A DNA stretch of 64,000 nt from Symsagittifera roscoffensis. Lineage: Eukaryota > Xenacoelomorpha > Acoela > Convolutidae. Positions 42,583 to 55,154 of the stretch are shown here, piece after piece. How positions within the stretch are numbered: position 1 is the stretch's first letter; every line of letters begins with the position of its first letter. The position numbers were made by a program, and so were the translations under genes. The stretch lies in assembly GCF_963678635.1 (NCBI RefSeq), contig NC_087066.1, positions 15,107,171 through 15,171,170 on the forward strand. The letters run 5' to 3'. Below the pieces are notes generated by a model, which was not told where the DNA came from, did not search any database, and worked only from the letters and a program-made list of their open reading frames with translations.

Positions 42583-43026
42583 CAGTAGTCGATTTAAGGA
42601 GGAAGGGCGTGGTGGGTATTATGGGGGCGGACGCTCCCTTTTAGGGATTCGACCCCCTGCCGACCTAAAGGGTCCCGTTTTGTACTATTTTGAGACATCG
42701 TTTTTTGGCTGACAGACCGTGAAATTTTTCTAAAGGCGCCTTTGGCGCCAATACATACAAACTTTGAGGGGGGGAGCGCGCGCCGAAAAAACGCAATTTT
42801 TAGGTCAAAATTTTCCAAAATGAGCAATAAAGCGCTTTTTTGGACAGATTTTTGAAAAATTAGCCTGCGGCGCAGAAAACTTGGTCAAAATAAGGTCCTT
42901 ATAAGAATTTGGGAGAGCTCCTCTGAAAATCAATTTGGTCGATCTAAAAAAAGGTCGACGAAGTTTTTAATGTTTTTGAGAATCCCCCCCCCCCCCCCGC
43001 TCGAGAAAATCTTGAATCGGCGCCTG
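42583..43026. mobile_element. hAT-type MITE, degenerate ends
   Basis: It shares GGGATTCGACCCCCTGCCGA, GGCGCCTTTGGCGCC and GCGGCGCAGAAAA landmarks with the complete copies. The ends have decayed (CAGTAGTCGATTTAAGG and GGCGCCTG), and no target duplication is visible. A long C run sits near 42986. Confidence 0.75.
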
Positions 43027-43315
43027 TCTTAAACAAATCTAGAACAAAGATATAACTAATTTCGCTAGGTGCTTTTTAAAAGCATCAACGGTTAAGGGAA
43101 CTCGATATGAAAACGTTCGCTGATGTAGTTTAATTAAAAGTGTAAATAATTTTTAAAAAAAGACTGAACGCTTCATTAAAGTTTCAGAGTCAATGACTGC
43201 GTCGGCGGAGAGGGGGTGGTAAACCCTATGATTGTGATAAAATTATGCTTAGTGATATATTTTTGTAAAAAAAAATCGAATATCACACGTTGGCATTGAT
43301 TTTTTTTAGTTCGCT

Positions 43316-43440
43316 ATTACCATGTAATCATATTTATTTTGTTATTACGTCATTTTACTAAATATAATTTATTACCATCTAATCATTTTTACTTTGTTAT
43401 TATGTCAACTTACTAAAAATAATTTATTACCATCTAATCA
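43316..43440. repeat. 55-bp tandem repeat, 2.3 copies
   Basis: ATTACCATSTAATCAT starts at 43316, 43371 and 43426. Units differ at several positions. No coding signal. Confidence 0.75.
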
Positions 43441-43689
43441 GTTTGTGCTTTTTTCCAATCAAAATTTTACCCAATGCGGTCATTCTACAGTATGGTAATC
43501 TAAAGGAACTCCTCAATGGATGTAAAACAATTTTTTCAGAAAAATAATTAAATTTTTTATCCGGACTTGGGCTTTTTTTTTCTATTGCTAAACCATAAGT
43601 ATTGCATACGCAAACTGAATAATTTAGTTGCTTTAAGACGTGATCTTCGCAGAACTTTGTATAATTATAACTAGCAAGCCCGATCCAAC

Positions 43690-44720
43690 AATCAATCGGC
43701 TTGCAAAAAATTAGCCGTTTTTGTTATCAAACTATGCAAGCGATGAAACTACGAGCAATTTCAAGCTAAGCCAATTCGTAAATCGATTCGATACAATTAA
43801 AAGCTCGAGCAACGAATCGGTCCGAAAAAAAATGAAGTTTTGCTACAGAAGCTGTTCCAGCTATAAAACTTAAATCATGAAGCGATTTGGATGGCAAAAA
43901 GATTGATGCAGCCATTTCGTTTGAAGCCATTCTAGCTTTCCTATGCAAGCTATTCATGCGATGAAACTTTGAAACATTTCAAATTATTTCATAGACCAAA
44001 TCCGTTTGCGAAACGTTAAAGTGTTCTATGCAAGCTACTCAGTCAAGGACTTTGAAAAATTTCAGGTTGTTTCATAGGGCGAATCAGCTGGCAAAAAAGT
44101 AAAGTTTCTCAGTAAGCTTTTCAAGTTATGAAACTTATGAAACTTATCGAAAAACTTACATCGAAAAACCCATAGACTGAGTCGGTTTGCCGAAAATTGG
44201 GTTTTAGGCAACTTATTCCAGTTATGGAACTTTAAAAGTTACAATTATGGAACTTTAAAAGTTATTGCATGAAGGTAAGTGGGCAGCGAAAAAATAGATT
44301 TTTGTATTGGAACTGTTTAACCGATGAAACTTTCAAGTTTATTTTAAAACGGATCGGTCTTGGAAAAATTCAAGTTTTAGTAAGCAATTCAAGATATGAA
44401 ACGGAGTGAATTGGATGGCGAAAAGTTGAAGTTTGAATTATGAAGCCATTCAACCAATAAAATTTTGAAAAATTGAACTTTTCAAAAACCGAATTGGTTT
44501 CATAGACCAATTCGGTTTTTGAAAAGTTCAATTTTTACTAAGCCATTAAGCAAGTCATTAAGCTATGATTCTTTGTAATGTTTCAAACTATCCATGAAGG
44601 GAATTGGAAGGGAAACGTTTTTCTATTGCAGCCATTCAATCGATGAAATTTTGATTAAAGTTGTCAGGTTATTTCAATGAACGAATCTGATCTCAAACAG
44701 TACGTTTTTCTAAGGAAGCT
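43690..44720. repeat. Degenerate ~100-bp minisatellite
   Basis: Repeated blocks of the type AAGCTATTCAAG, CGATGAAACTTTGAAA, TTTCAAGTTATTTCATAG and GAATCGGTTTGCGAAAA recur around nine times with strong divergence. The 63-codon minus-strand frame at 43766-43957 is a by-product of the repeat. Confidence 0.6.
44468..44536. other. Perfect 31-bp hairpin with 7-base loop
   Basis: 44468-44498 and 44506-44536 are exact reverse complements around the loop TTCATAG. It lies inside the diverged minisatellite, whose other units are not inverted. Confidence 0.9.
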
Positions 44721-45651
44721 ATTCCAGCTACGACACGTTGTAATATTAGATGATGTACGAAAAGCGATTGCTTAGTTACGTAACATTATTCATCAACGTA
44801 TCTTTGGACGCAGTATCAGATTCCCCTCTTGACGGGGGAAATTTAAACAAAATATAATACAAAACTCTATAATAACAATAGCCCGTCCAAAACTTCCGGC
44901 GGACGCCTCTGGTTTTGAACAATAATTATACATCAATGTGAAGATGCGAAGACTCAATTGCAATTGCGATAAAAGCAGAAGCGGTCAAAACTAAAAGATT
45001 TAATTACTCAACCATGCCCCTGATTATAGGTATTTATGCAACAGAGGCTGAGTGCAGAATATACAAAATTAGTTTAAAAACATCTATTATTGAAAAACAC
45101 TCATTGCTTATTTCAATCGATAAATGTCAAATTTGTGTTTCCAATCCTAAATTAATCCCCTATTCAGTATAAGTTGGAATTGATTTGATAATGGAAAATT
45201 CGTTACCTCCTGCAGCACCAGAAAACCTAAGAGAACCCTGAAGATTCACCGAAATTGTTACACTACAATAGATTCTTGAGGGTACTCCAATTAGTGTCTG
45301 AATAGAAAGTGTTTGATCACCATTTTATTAGCTGATTAGATATCATTGTATTTTCAGCCGAAAAAAAATCATAATGGCGGAACTACAATCGCCATTTTTA
45401 GAAGAAAAACCACAAAACTATGAAGGAAAAGTCATAAAAATTGTTTATTGATGCAGTTAGGTGCTTTTACCACATTTTGGCGCCATTTTCAAGTGAGATT
45501 GAAGATAATAAACGTGAAATAGGTTCACAATAAGGCCAAGATAACTTTTTTTGATGCGTGGAAACCTAATTTCACGCAACACGCGTTTATATGGCATCAA
45601 AGTCTTTTGAGATAACAAAGAATAGGTTTTGTCAATTTTCGAAAATTAGAT
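44721..45651. other. AT-rich intergenic DNA, nothing identified
   Basis: I see no credible frame, repeat array or terminal repeat here. Confidence 0.4.
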
Positions 45652-48600
45652 GTAATTAAACTCTATTTTAGCAAAATCATCGACAAAAATGCATTTGCCA
45701 ATCAAAACTGCGCGACAATTTTCATCGCAGGATTTTCGAGAAGCCAATAAGCTTCACCCAATCAAAATCTTTAAATAGTCCCAAGCTTTTTGTTCCGACA
45801 CTAAAATGTGGAGAAACTTTGTAATCAGGTGTGTTTTAGTTTTCTTTCCACGCAAAATTAGGAACCACAAATAATCATCGGAATGAGTCAAGTGATATAT
45901 CATAGTAAAGCACTTTCACTCGTGATGCTAATGACCTCAAAAAATATCCAAAAATTTTTCTCAGTGTCGAGAAAATCCTTTTTGAAATGTTTGTTTCAGG
46001 TCTAATTTCGAGCGAATAAAGTGAGAGAGCAGGCTTTTTTTGTTTTTCAATCAAGATAGAAAAAAGCATCAGAATCCGTAGAGTGATTAATTTTCGAGCC
46101 TTTTTAGTCGTGATTTGAAAATTTGTTTGAAGTTTTTAAGCATCGTCTTGGAAAAAACTATAAACATTCAAAAAAATTTGGCAAAATAATTGAAAGGCAA
46201 TTTTGATTTTTTTTTGTTTATTTCGTTTTTCGTTGCCGAATTTGCTTTATTCAATGCGACTGTCGAATTGTCTTAATTTTTTGGCTTATGCTAGAATCAT
46301 TCTGTGCTACTTCCGCAGCACCCGGTTACACTTGTTCATGATTAAATTCATTTTCATTTCAGCATCTTGGAAATACTTTAAATTTGAATCATTCAATAAG
46401 CTTAAAACTGGTTTGCCGATTTTTTTTCTGAAAAAAAAACACTAAGGAGCTAAGGAGCACAAAACTCAGAGACAAACCTGTCTAGCAACTGATACAAGTC
46501 GCCTAATTTCAGTCGAAAAAGTACAGTTTTGTGAATAAAACTCCATAGTAAGAAGCAATTTTAAGTCGACAACAAATTCGAAACTTTCTCAGATAATTTT
46601 TTCGAGCAATTAAATAAGACTCCGGTTCAATGTCAATTGTGTTTTCTTTTGTGTTTTCGAAGTGCAGCTTCGACTCTGTGTTTGATACGGAGCAAGTATA
46701 TGAATAAATCTTTATTTTGAAAGTCGCGATGGCCAAAACATACCAGTTTTTGGACGAGCAAAGTGACGCAAACCTAAGCTGGGTCGAGCAACAATTGGTA
46801 GTTTTTTACTTCAAGAAAAACGAAACAAACCGAATTTTTGTTGAAAAATTGAAATATACCAAATTTTGTTGGAGGCAGTCAATTAATAAGCCGAGCACCT
46901 ACCTTAACCCGGGCATTCATTAAAACGGTTAGGCGATTATTGGTCAAAAGCAACGATTCATAGCATTTTTAAAAGACAAAAACTTTTACCAAGCAATAAA
47001 TTACATCCAACGACAAAGATCATTACAATTGAATATTAATTTGATGATTGAAAAATGAAACCATGCAAAATGAAAAAAAAACGTTTTTTGGTGTTTTTGG
47101 GAAGCTTAATTAACCAGCGAGCAGCTAATGAATAAACTTAGCGCCGGTCTTTAAAAAATACCAAATTTTAATTAAATAGGAGCAACGGTAACCACTTAAT
47201 TGCCTTGTTTTTTAGATGAAAATGGGATTTGCTTAACTCACTATTTATAAATTTATGCAATTTCATCAAAAATACCAAAATAGATACCGAAATGAAAAAA
47301 AACTGCAAAGCAAAATATTGAAATCAGCAAAAAGAGAAAAAATTGCCACTATAAAGTGCCAAAAAGATAACGCCAAAAAGGCAAAAATTAAAAAAAAAAA
47401 CAATCATGATTGATTTGCTCAAACATTATTAGGCAAACATTTTATGAAACAACTGGCAGTGCTTTTCATTCAAGTTTGATGCTATACGTTGCGACCATTG
47501 AAAATGGGGAGGAGCTTTGTATTTGGGTGTGTTTCAGTTTTTTTTGTTTTCCACGCAAAGTCAGGTATCACAAATAATGAACCGACTGGGTTGAATAATA
47601 TATCATATTAAAGCCCTTTATATTGTGATTCAAACCACATTAAAAAATTATAAAATTTTTCTCCCAGTGTCGAGAAAAACCGGTTTGAAATTTTTATTTT
47701 TTCGTCTTATTTCGAGCGAATAAGACGAGCGAGCAGTCTTATTTAATCTGCCTAAAAGCTTACAATAGCTTAATTTGAAACGTAGGAGTTTAGCTTTACT
47801 TGAGAATTGTTCGTTTATTTTTAGTACTGAGCTTACGTTTTTTGAATTAAAATTTTTTTAATGGCTTTTTTAGTAATTTTTTCCATAAAAAAATTGTTTT
47901 TCCAGCTTACTTTAGTATGGTTGTCGAATATTAATTTTTGCAAACTTTATTTTTGTCCTCATTTTCTTCTGCTCCCGGTCAAAAATTTTCTATCTAATAG
48001 TTGCGGATTGCTTAGAACAGTCGCACGCTGTGAGTTTTTGCTTTTTGTAAACGCTACGAGTTGTCAGTTGTCACTTGCATGGATCTGCTGCTATCAATAG
48101 ACAATTAATTATTATTTTAGTCGATGGGAAAGATTCCCTATTTTTGCTCACATTTTTAGGATCAAGCAGTTTTGCTTTCTGAGCTTACTTAAACCGCTAA
48201 ACCAAAAAAGCCAGATTGGAAAGAAATGTGTGTTTTTAAGCAAATTTTGATTTTACTGGCGCTAAATTCGCATTAGGAAAAACTACAGGACTGATGGGGG
48301 TTATATTTATAATAAATGTTTTGTGTAGATTTTTTTTATAAAACTCAATTGGAATGCATTTTGAGTAAAGTGTTTAAGAAATAAACTGAAGTTGAAGCAT
48401 GATTATAAAGCATGTTTTTCTCGACAGTGAGAATATTGTTTCAAAATTTTTAACATCGTTTGAATCAGGACTGAAAGAAATTTTATATGATATATCATTC
48501 AAATCATTTTGATAAATATTTGCGCTACCCGATTTTGCTTGTAAAACGAAAAAACTACAAAACACTTGATTAAAAAGTTACTCTACATTTCAACGGTCGG

Positions 48601-48740
48601 AACAAAAAGCTTGGGAATATTTAAAGCATATTGATTGGGTGAAATTTTCTGCTATTCCGACATACTGTGAAGAAAATTGTCGCACAATTTTTATTGGATA
48701 TTGCATTTTTTGTTGATGATTTTGCTAAAAATTCAATTAC
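45652..48740. mobile_element. Fold-back element with GTTCCGACC core motif
   Basis: The left end (45652 to about 46080) and the reverse complement of the right end (about 48385-48740) align over several hundred bases. They share AGCAAAATCATC, GCGACAATTTTC, TTCACCCAATCA, CCAAGCTTTTTGTTCCGAC, TGATATATCAT and GTGTCGAGAAAA. A direct internal relative of the arm lies at 47480-47720. The interior is AT-rich. The 47861-48100 frame begins with ATG, but I see no domain and no support for it as a gene. Confidence 0.6.
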
Positions 48741-51000
48741 AAACTTATTTCTAAAAAAGAAATAAAAAACTAAAACATTTGAATGCTAAATTCCTCGCCA
48801 ATTTCAATGTTAGGAACAATAACAACCGGCAAAGATTTAATCAAACATAAAATCTCTAGAAAAGTATCGGGTTATGGAGCAAGTTGTGATGATTCATGTT
48901 ACGATTGAAAGCATGTGACTAAAAATTTTTGTTATGATTTTTTTTTAATATGAATGTTTTATCATAAGCTTGGTTTTTGATATAAATAATGTGTGATAAT
49001 GACAACCTAATGAAATTTTTTTATTTGAAGTTAGGAAACCAACAAAGATTAAAAAAAACTGGCATTCGTATTTAATGCTTTTCGACTAAAAAGTAATTAA
49101 TATGCTAGTTAACCAGAATATTCCGATCTCTGTAGAAGTACTTTTAAAAAACCTTCATTGTCGTTGATTTGACTGTTCAATGACCTTCCTAGTGTGAATT
49201 ATATAAGATTTGGAAAATCAATGAAACTTATACTATGCAAGAAAAAATTAAAATATAAAACAGACACCCATTAATTGAATATGTAGCAAAAAAATGCAAT
49301 CACGATTAAAAATCCAGTTATCAGAATAGTTTTTGTTCAGTTCACTTTTTTATGCGGAAAAGTTTCTCTGGTATTTTTAATTGTCTATGAGGAAAGATAA
49401 AAGTAAACTTTAATCCTTTAAAAAGATTTCAATTACAAAAACCACATCAAACTAATTGAGACTAAAAACATTGAAACATCTTACGAGTTTGAGTCGCTTA
49501 AAAAAGGCTTTAAGATGGCATCAATTCAAGCGTTCTTTTCTTTGAGGTACTTTCAGATAATTGAACAAAAGTAGTCATATGCGTTTTATCTGGTGATGGT
49601 TTGAGCAACATTTCTGAACCAATGTAAAGCATTACCTAATTTGCAATAATTGATTGAGAATATATTATAAAGACAGTTTTTTGGTTTTATAAAATGAACA
49701 TTACATCAGAATTATATTTAATTATTGTGATTTTACATCCAGAAAGTTTTCTGAATAAAAAAATATTCTCTTAAGTTAGAATTTGTTCAAAGTTTCATTG
49801 CAAACAACAAAAATAAGCCTAATTAAGTTGTTTATGGTACTATTTTGAGATATCCATTTTGGTGATATACCCTAAAGTTTTTCTAAAGACGCCGTTGGCG
49901 CCAATAAATACTAACTTTGAGTTTTTTTTGTCAAAATGATCCAAAATGTGCCTAAAAACGCCTTTTTTGGCCTGTTTTAACAAAATTTTGCCTACAACGC
50001 AGAAATTTTGGCTATAACAGGGTGTTTTTACTGCTTTGGGGAACTCGAAAATCAATTTGATCAATTTTTTTAAAAAAAAAGTCGACAACATTTTTTATTG
50101 TTTTTTGAAAATCCCCCTCAAGAAAATCCTAGATCCGCCCCTAGAAGGCATCGTCTGTTTTTTTTATAATTCTTGCCGCCACTTAAAGTCGTTGGTAGGC
50201 CTATCACACATGCCAACATGGCAATTTTTTTGAGTTCCTCAAAATGAGTTTTTGCTGCGAATGATCTTACTATATGCATTTTTCTTATTATTTCTAAAAA
50301 ACTGTCAGTGAGCTAACATTTTTGAAATATTTGTATTAACCCCTGTAGAATAACTGTTTGGCTGACTCAACAATAGTAAGAGTTTTTCAAAAATATCAAT
50401 TTGGCTGACTCAAAAATAGTAAGAGTTTTTTTTTTCAAAATTGGGGAGGGCCTGCGCCCCTCCCCAATGTGGAGAAAAACCCCTTGAGCTTAATGACGAA
50501 TATAGTTCAAAAGTTCATTTGCGAGGCAGAAAAGACCAAGTGTAACACTAGTGGCCCACAACCTCTTTTTTCGGAAATCAGCTGATTAAATTTTTTGTTC
50601 GAAAAAATAATGCCCGTCGAATCTGTCCGATCCGTTTTTTTTCCTCCGTTCATCCGTGCATCTGGTCATCAGCATTGGTAAATTTCAATCATACTCTTAA
50701 GCATAGACCATAAAAAATTTACATCATAAAAAAGTTGATATTTGTTCAGCTGTTGAATCGATTCAACGGCTGATAAACTTTTGATCATTTTCTTGAAACA
50801 AAAGCGACGCAGATTTCTTAGATGAAGTAGATTTCTTAATACAGAACCAGCAGAGTTCTTCAATATAGTTTTGTGAAGGCAGTGCTAGCTGGAAATTTTT
50901 CATCCAATTTCAAAATTTATTCTGGAGCCCTCATTATTTATTCCCTTTAAGCAGGTTACAGGCTGAAATTAAAAGCATCAACAAAAAGGAGGCAGGCTTA
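48741..51000. other. AT-rich intergenic DNA with a partial MITE
   Basis: About 49835-50144 is a partial CAGGGGCGG-family MITE, with GGCGCCAATAAATACTAAC and the end GATCCGCCCCT. A 43-bp direct repeat (TTGGCTGACTCAA, starts 50358 and 50401) follows. Nothing coding is supported. Confidence 0.45.
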
Positions 51001-51245
51001 AACGCACTCACCTCTCCGATTGAGTTAAGTCTGCGAGAAACAAGCCATCAAATTTCATTAATCAATCCCGATCGAGTCTCAAGGGGGCCCTATGTATTGA
51101 CGGGGACTATTATCATCGAAAGGCCGAAAGGCCGAATGGCCGAAAATTTTCGACCAACCTACTTCAATGTTTGAATAGTAAATTCTGTCTGGTTAACACA
51201 ATTAATTCATTTGGTCTTTCGTTCAAGAAGGTTTCCCTAAATTAA

Positions 51246-51482
51246 ATGCAAATTGCATTTCAGCATGGTCTGGCTGCTATTATACCGTCAGCAATCTACC
51301 CCGGATGCCCGCTGACAGTCCAACAAAAAGAGACTAGTCTTAAACAAGTTGACTACGACAGACGTTTTTTGATTTCATGTTTACGGTACTTAGGTTCAAG
51401 TGATTTTGGGGGCGCGTATGATTCACGGTTTCAAATCATTGGTTTACTAAGTATGGTGTATATTTTGAATCAGCTGTCTTAG
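51246..51482 (+). CDS. Doubtful 78-codon ORF with above-average GC
   Basis: The ATG at 51246 lies in ATGCAAATTGCATTTCAG. The first codons could instead be an intron end, with an exon starting after TTTCAG at 51264. The frame (PSAIYPGCPLTVQQK, DYDRRFLISCLRYLG) is less AT-rich than its surroundings. I recognise no family. It could be a fragment of an exon or chance; single-genome evidence is thin. Confidence 0.2.
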   Translation: MQIAFQHGLAAIIPSAIYPGCPLTVQQKETSLKQVDYDRRFLISCLRYLGSSDFGGAYDSRFQIIGLLSMVYILNQLS

Positions 51483-51928
51483 TTTCAGAACTGTTCGAGA
51501 AACTGGAATTGGTTACAATTTGAAGAATTTTGACCTGAAGTTTTTCAGAAACACGAGTTTTTCAGAAACATGAGACTTTGTCAACCGATCCAAAAACGAG
51601 CAGATAGCTACATATAAAACAGTTTTAGGTTTTTAAAAACCGTTTTTTTTAAAATTCTTTAGCTTTTAATTTAGGAAAGAACATGAACAAGTCTAAAATT
51701 TTTTGCTAATGAGAAAAAAAACAATCATTTCTGGTTTATAATTTTTTTTGCTTATATACCGGACTCACAAAATTGGTGGCATACAACTTCCCATACATTT
51801 AAAAAACTTTATGAATATCTATGACACGCATTTTATCCAGTTGAGAAATGTATGGCTAGTCATTGCATGGAATTGTAAGAATAGCATTTTTCCATGAACT
51901 CGCTGATTTTTTTTTAATTTGAATGATT

Positions 51929-52090
51929 GCTCCGACCATTGAAAATGGGGAAAAACATCTTTTGTCTTCAAGTGTATTGTAGTTTTTTTCACGCAAAATC
52001 AAATACCATAAAATCATTGCAAAGTATCGAGTGATATATCATTTTAAAGCTTTTCAATCGTGGTAGGATATTTAAAAAAATTGAAAAGTT
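51929..52090. repeat. GTTCCGACC-family fragment
   Basis: GCTCCGACCATTGAAAATGG, CACGCAAAATCA and GAGTGATATATCATTTTAAAG match the arm sequence of the 45652-48740 element. The rest of 51483-52370 is AT-rich and empty. Confidence 0.6.
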
Positions 52091-52370
52091 TCCCCTTTTC
52101 GATCACAAACACCTTGTATAATAATTACCCACAAATTACATTTAAAATTTGGCTTCCACTGAATGCAAAAAAAACACATTGATTTTTTTTTTTGAAAATC
52201 TGAGCAATAAGACTACGTTCTCCAAATTTTTTGACGTTTTCGATTTAGAAAAAATATAATCTTGCTTGCAATTTTGTTGAAGAAATTGTTTTTGGTACAG
52301 AATTGATTTCGCGACAAAAAAGGATCAATATGTTTGGGACTTTTTCAACTTTTCAAAATCCTAAAAATTT

Positions 52371-52980
52371 CATCACGAGGCCAAACTGTGCATTTTGTGA
52401 ATAGTGAGCGGATTCCGCAACAGGCAAAAATTAGATTTATCGCGGAATCCGCAACTTTGCTTTTTTCTTTGATCTTTTCTGCTGTTTTGGATTCCTCGCA
52501 CAAATAGCTAAAACACCGTATTGCTCAAAATGCTCCAAGAACGGGCAGCTTTGCGGAATCCGCAAAGAATTATGTGGAATCCAGAATTAGTTTGTGGAAT
52601 CCATGAGCAAATAATAGTATATGTATTTAGTAAACTTAAGCTGTCGCGGAACCCGCAACTGTAATTGGAATCTGCAAATTGTAAGCGGAATCCGCAAATT
52701 GTAAGCTGAATCCGCATAAATATGCAGAATCTACTTACATTTGCGAAATCCGGAAAATTTACCTATATTCGCTCGTTGCGGAATCCGCAACAAAATCAAT
52801 ATGCCGACAAAAGCAACAAAATCAATATGTTAGAGGTATTTGTACGCGGAATCCACTGAAGTTTTGTAATTGGAATCCACTTACATTTTAAAACATATTT
52901 AAAGACTTGTCTCTGGAATCCAGGAACATACAGACACAAAGATGTGCGCCTATTCAGTGCAAAGTTTGGCCTCGTAATGT
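52371..52980. mobile_element. Short TIR element with internal palindromic GCGGAATCCGC array
   Basis: CATCACGAGGCCAAACTGTGC at the left end is mirrored by GCAAAGTTTGGCCTCGTAATG at the right. Between them about fifteen copies or half-copies of TTGCGGAATCCGCAA (a palindrome around a central A) or GTGGAATCC variants are interspersed. No target duplication is clear and there is no coding frame. Confidence 0.6.
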
Positions 52981-55154
52981 TTGTATTAGTTTCAAATAGT
53001 ATGGGTATGACAAGTATTTTTTCACAGACAAACTGTATGGAGCCGTATGACCAGACACATTGAACACATGTAACTGAAAAGTATCAATAATCAGCTTCAT
53101 AAAGTTTGCTTAACATTAATTTTGCATAAAGTTTCAAGTTAGTCATCAAATAAAGAAATTTTAAATTCAATGCTATATAAGTTTGGCTAGAGAATCAAAA
53201 ACCTCATGGGATTGTCACGGGATCAAAAATGTTCAAATCGTTTTGAAATCTGTGTCAACTGAGATGAAAGTGTAAAGATGAAACAACGTCAACCTTTCTC
53301 GAAAAATTTTTCAGATGTCTTATACAAACTCTGGCGCTAATTAAGTATTATGTCTGTACCGATGAAAGATATAATAAATTTTGGTTTAGATATGTAAACA
53401 ACTTAGACAGTTGTTTTCTCTATGATATTTTTTCACCTCAAATGATGTTCCATTACCGCAATTTTACATCAGGTTTTTTTCTGACTTAAAAATTAACTGA
53501 AAAGTATAAAAACTAAAATTCTTTTTGATGAATGGGATCTTTATCAAGTTTTAATTTCAAGTTAAGGGTATTGCATGCAGTATATTCCTTGAATTTGTAG
53601 ATTTTTTTTGTGTTTTTTTGGTTAACAAGAAACAATATCTCAATTCTAAGTACCTCATAATTGATTGAGAGAGCGATAAAATTGAAATTTCATTATTCAA
53701 TTTTTTTGTACATTTCAATTTTTCATAACATCAAAAATAACGTCGATTATTTTAAGCAAAAATTGCGTTTCTTGCGGCGCGCACCCCCCCCCCCCCCCTT
53801 TAAAACTCGTGGAGGGGACATACGACCTACCGCCCCACCTAAATTCGCCCCTGAAATAACCCTTTCAGCACAAAGGGGGTAATTAATAAGTAGATTAGTT
53901 TAATCAAATTTTCGACAAAACAAAATGCAAAAAAATTCGAACTTTAAACACAACGCTCTAGTGCATTTATTGCATTTTTGTGAAAATTCTTTAGACGATA
54001 CCATGAAAAAAGCGATTGTTTAAAAGATCTTAACTCGAAACACTTAAAAGGATGTATAAACCTATACGACAAAAACACGGTTAAAGGACACTTAAAACCT
54101 AGGATAACTGATCCGGCCATTTATTTGTTCCCAAAACTTGCATAAACATATGAACCATTCAGCTAAAAAAAATCAGAACATTTTTAGAAGAACTTTTCCG
54201 ATTTTTTTCCCATTTTTTGTTCATTTTTCGAAGACAACTTTTGTCAGTTTTGTCTAATCTACTAGTGTTTTGTTTCACGTGTTTTTACTCAAGACGCACT
54301 AAAGTGACGCTAATTTGAATAGAAAAAAGAAGAAAAAACTTTTTTGTACTTTTCAATTTTTTGAGATCGGAAAAATGTGGGCTACTTGCACAGCGCCCGG
54401 CTATCCTCGTTTGGAATATGAACAGGACTGCGAGGGCTTAAAGATTATACAAACTCCCCTATACAAAACGACATATTCAATTTCAGGAGATAGTTTGAGC
54501 ATCAATCCACACAATCGAATATTAGCCGTGTGATAGAAAACGTTTTGTTTATAGTCTGCAAAAAATGGAAGTTATTTCCGACTTTGTGTAAAAAAAGCTA
54601 TTTCTGAGTGAAAACGGTTTCAAATCTCTGAGTTATTAGATGAAATGGTATTGTGTTTTTGTCCTTTAATTAGCGGAAGTAAACTTTTGCCGCTAGTGAT
54701 TTAGAAAAACTAAAACGACTTCTGAAAATGGTAGATGCACGCAATTTTTGCGCCATTTCCTTTTTCTTCATCGGAGGATGAAATGAGAGCTGAACTTGGA
54801 ATGTGAAATTGAAAACTGTATTTCAAAGTTAATGCGAACTGATAACAGATAAGAATGAACAAATTAAACATTTAAAAACGTAAATATCTGAAATCACACC
54901 CCAAAACCGTAATTCTACCCATGCGAACTTTTTTCATTGCTTTTTTGGAAGCGAATCACCGCTGAACAACAAAGATCTTCGCAGCAACATGAAACCATTT
55001 ATTGAATCCAGAATCCTTTCAATTCTTGTTATTTTTTTGGTTATACCCTCCTCAATAATGAAAACAGGAATTGCAAAATTTTGTGACATGTTTTCAATAA
55101 TAGTTTTAAAAAAAGAAATTAAAAATAAGGATTGAATTAAAAGATAACGAGAAA
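52981..55154. other. AT-rich intergenic DNA with a partial MITE
   Basis: 53745-53853 is the end of a CAGGGGCGG-family MITE (poly-C, AATTCGCCCCTG). A CGCCCGGCTATCCTCG segment near 54395 recurs near 27310 and 46320. A minus-strand 51-codon ATG frame ending at 54934 is unremarkable. Confidence 0.4.

Noticed and set aside
47861-48100. 79-codon ATG frame in the fold-back element
   Set aside because: T-rich hydrophobic translation typical of random AT-rich DNA; no motif and no conservation in the related fragments.
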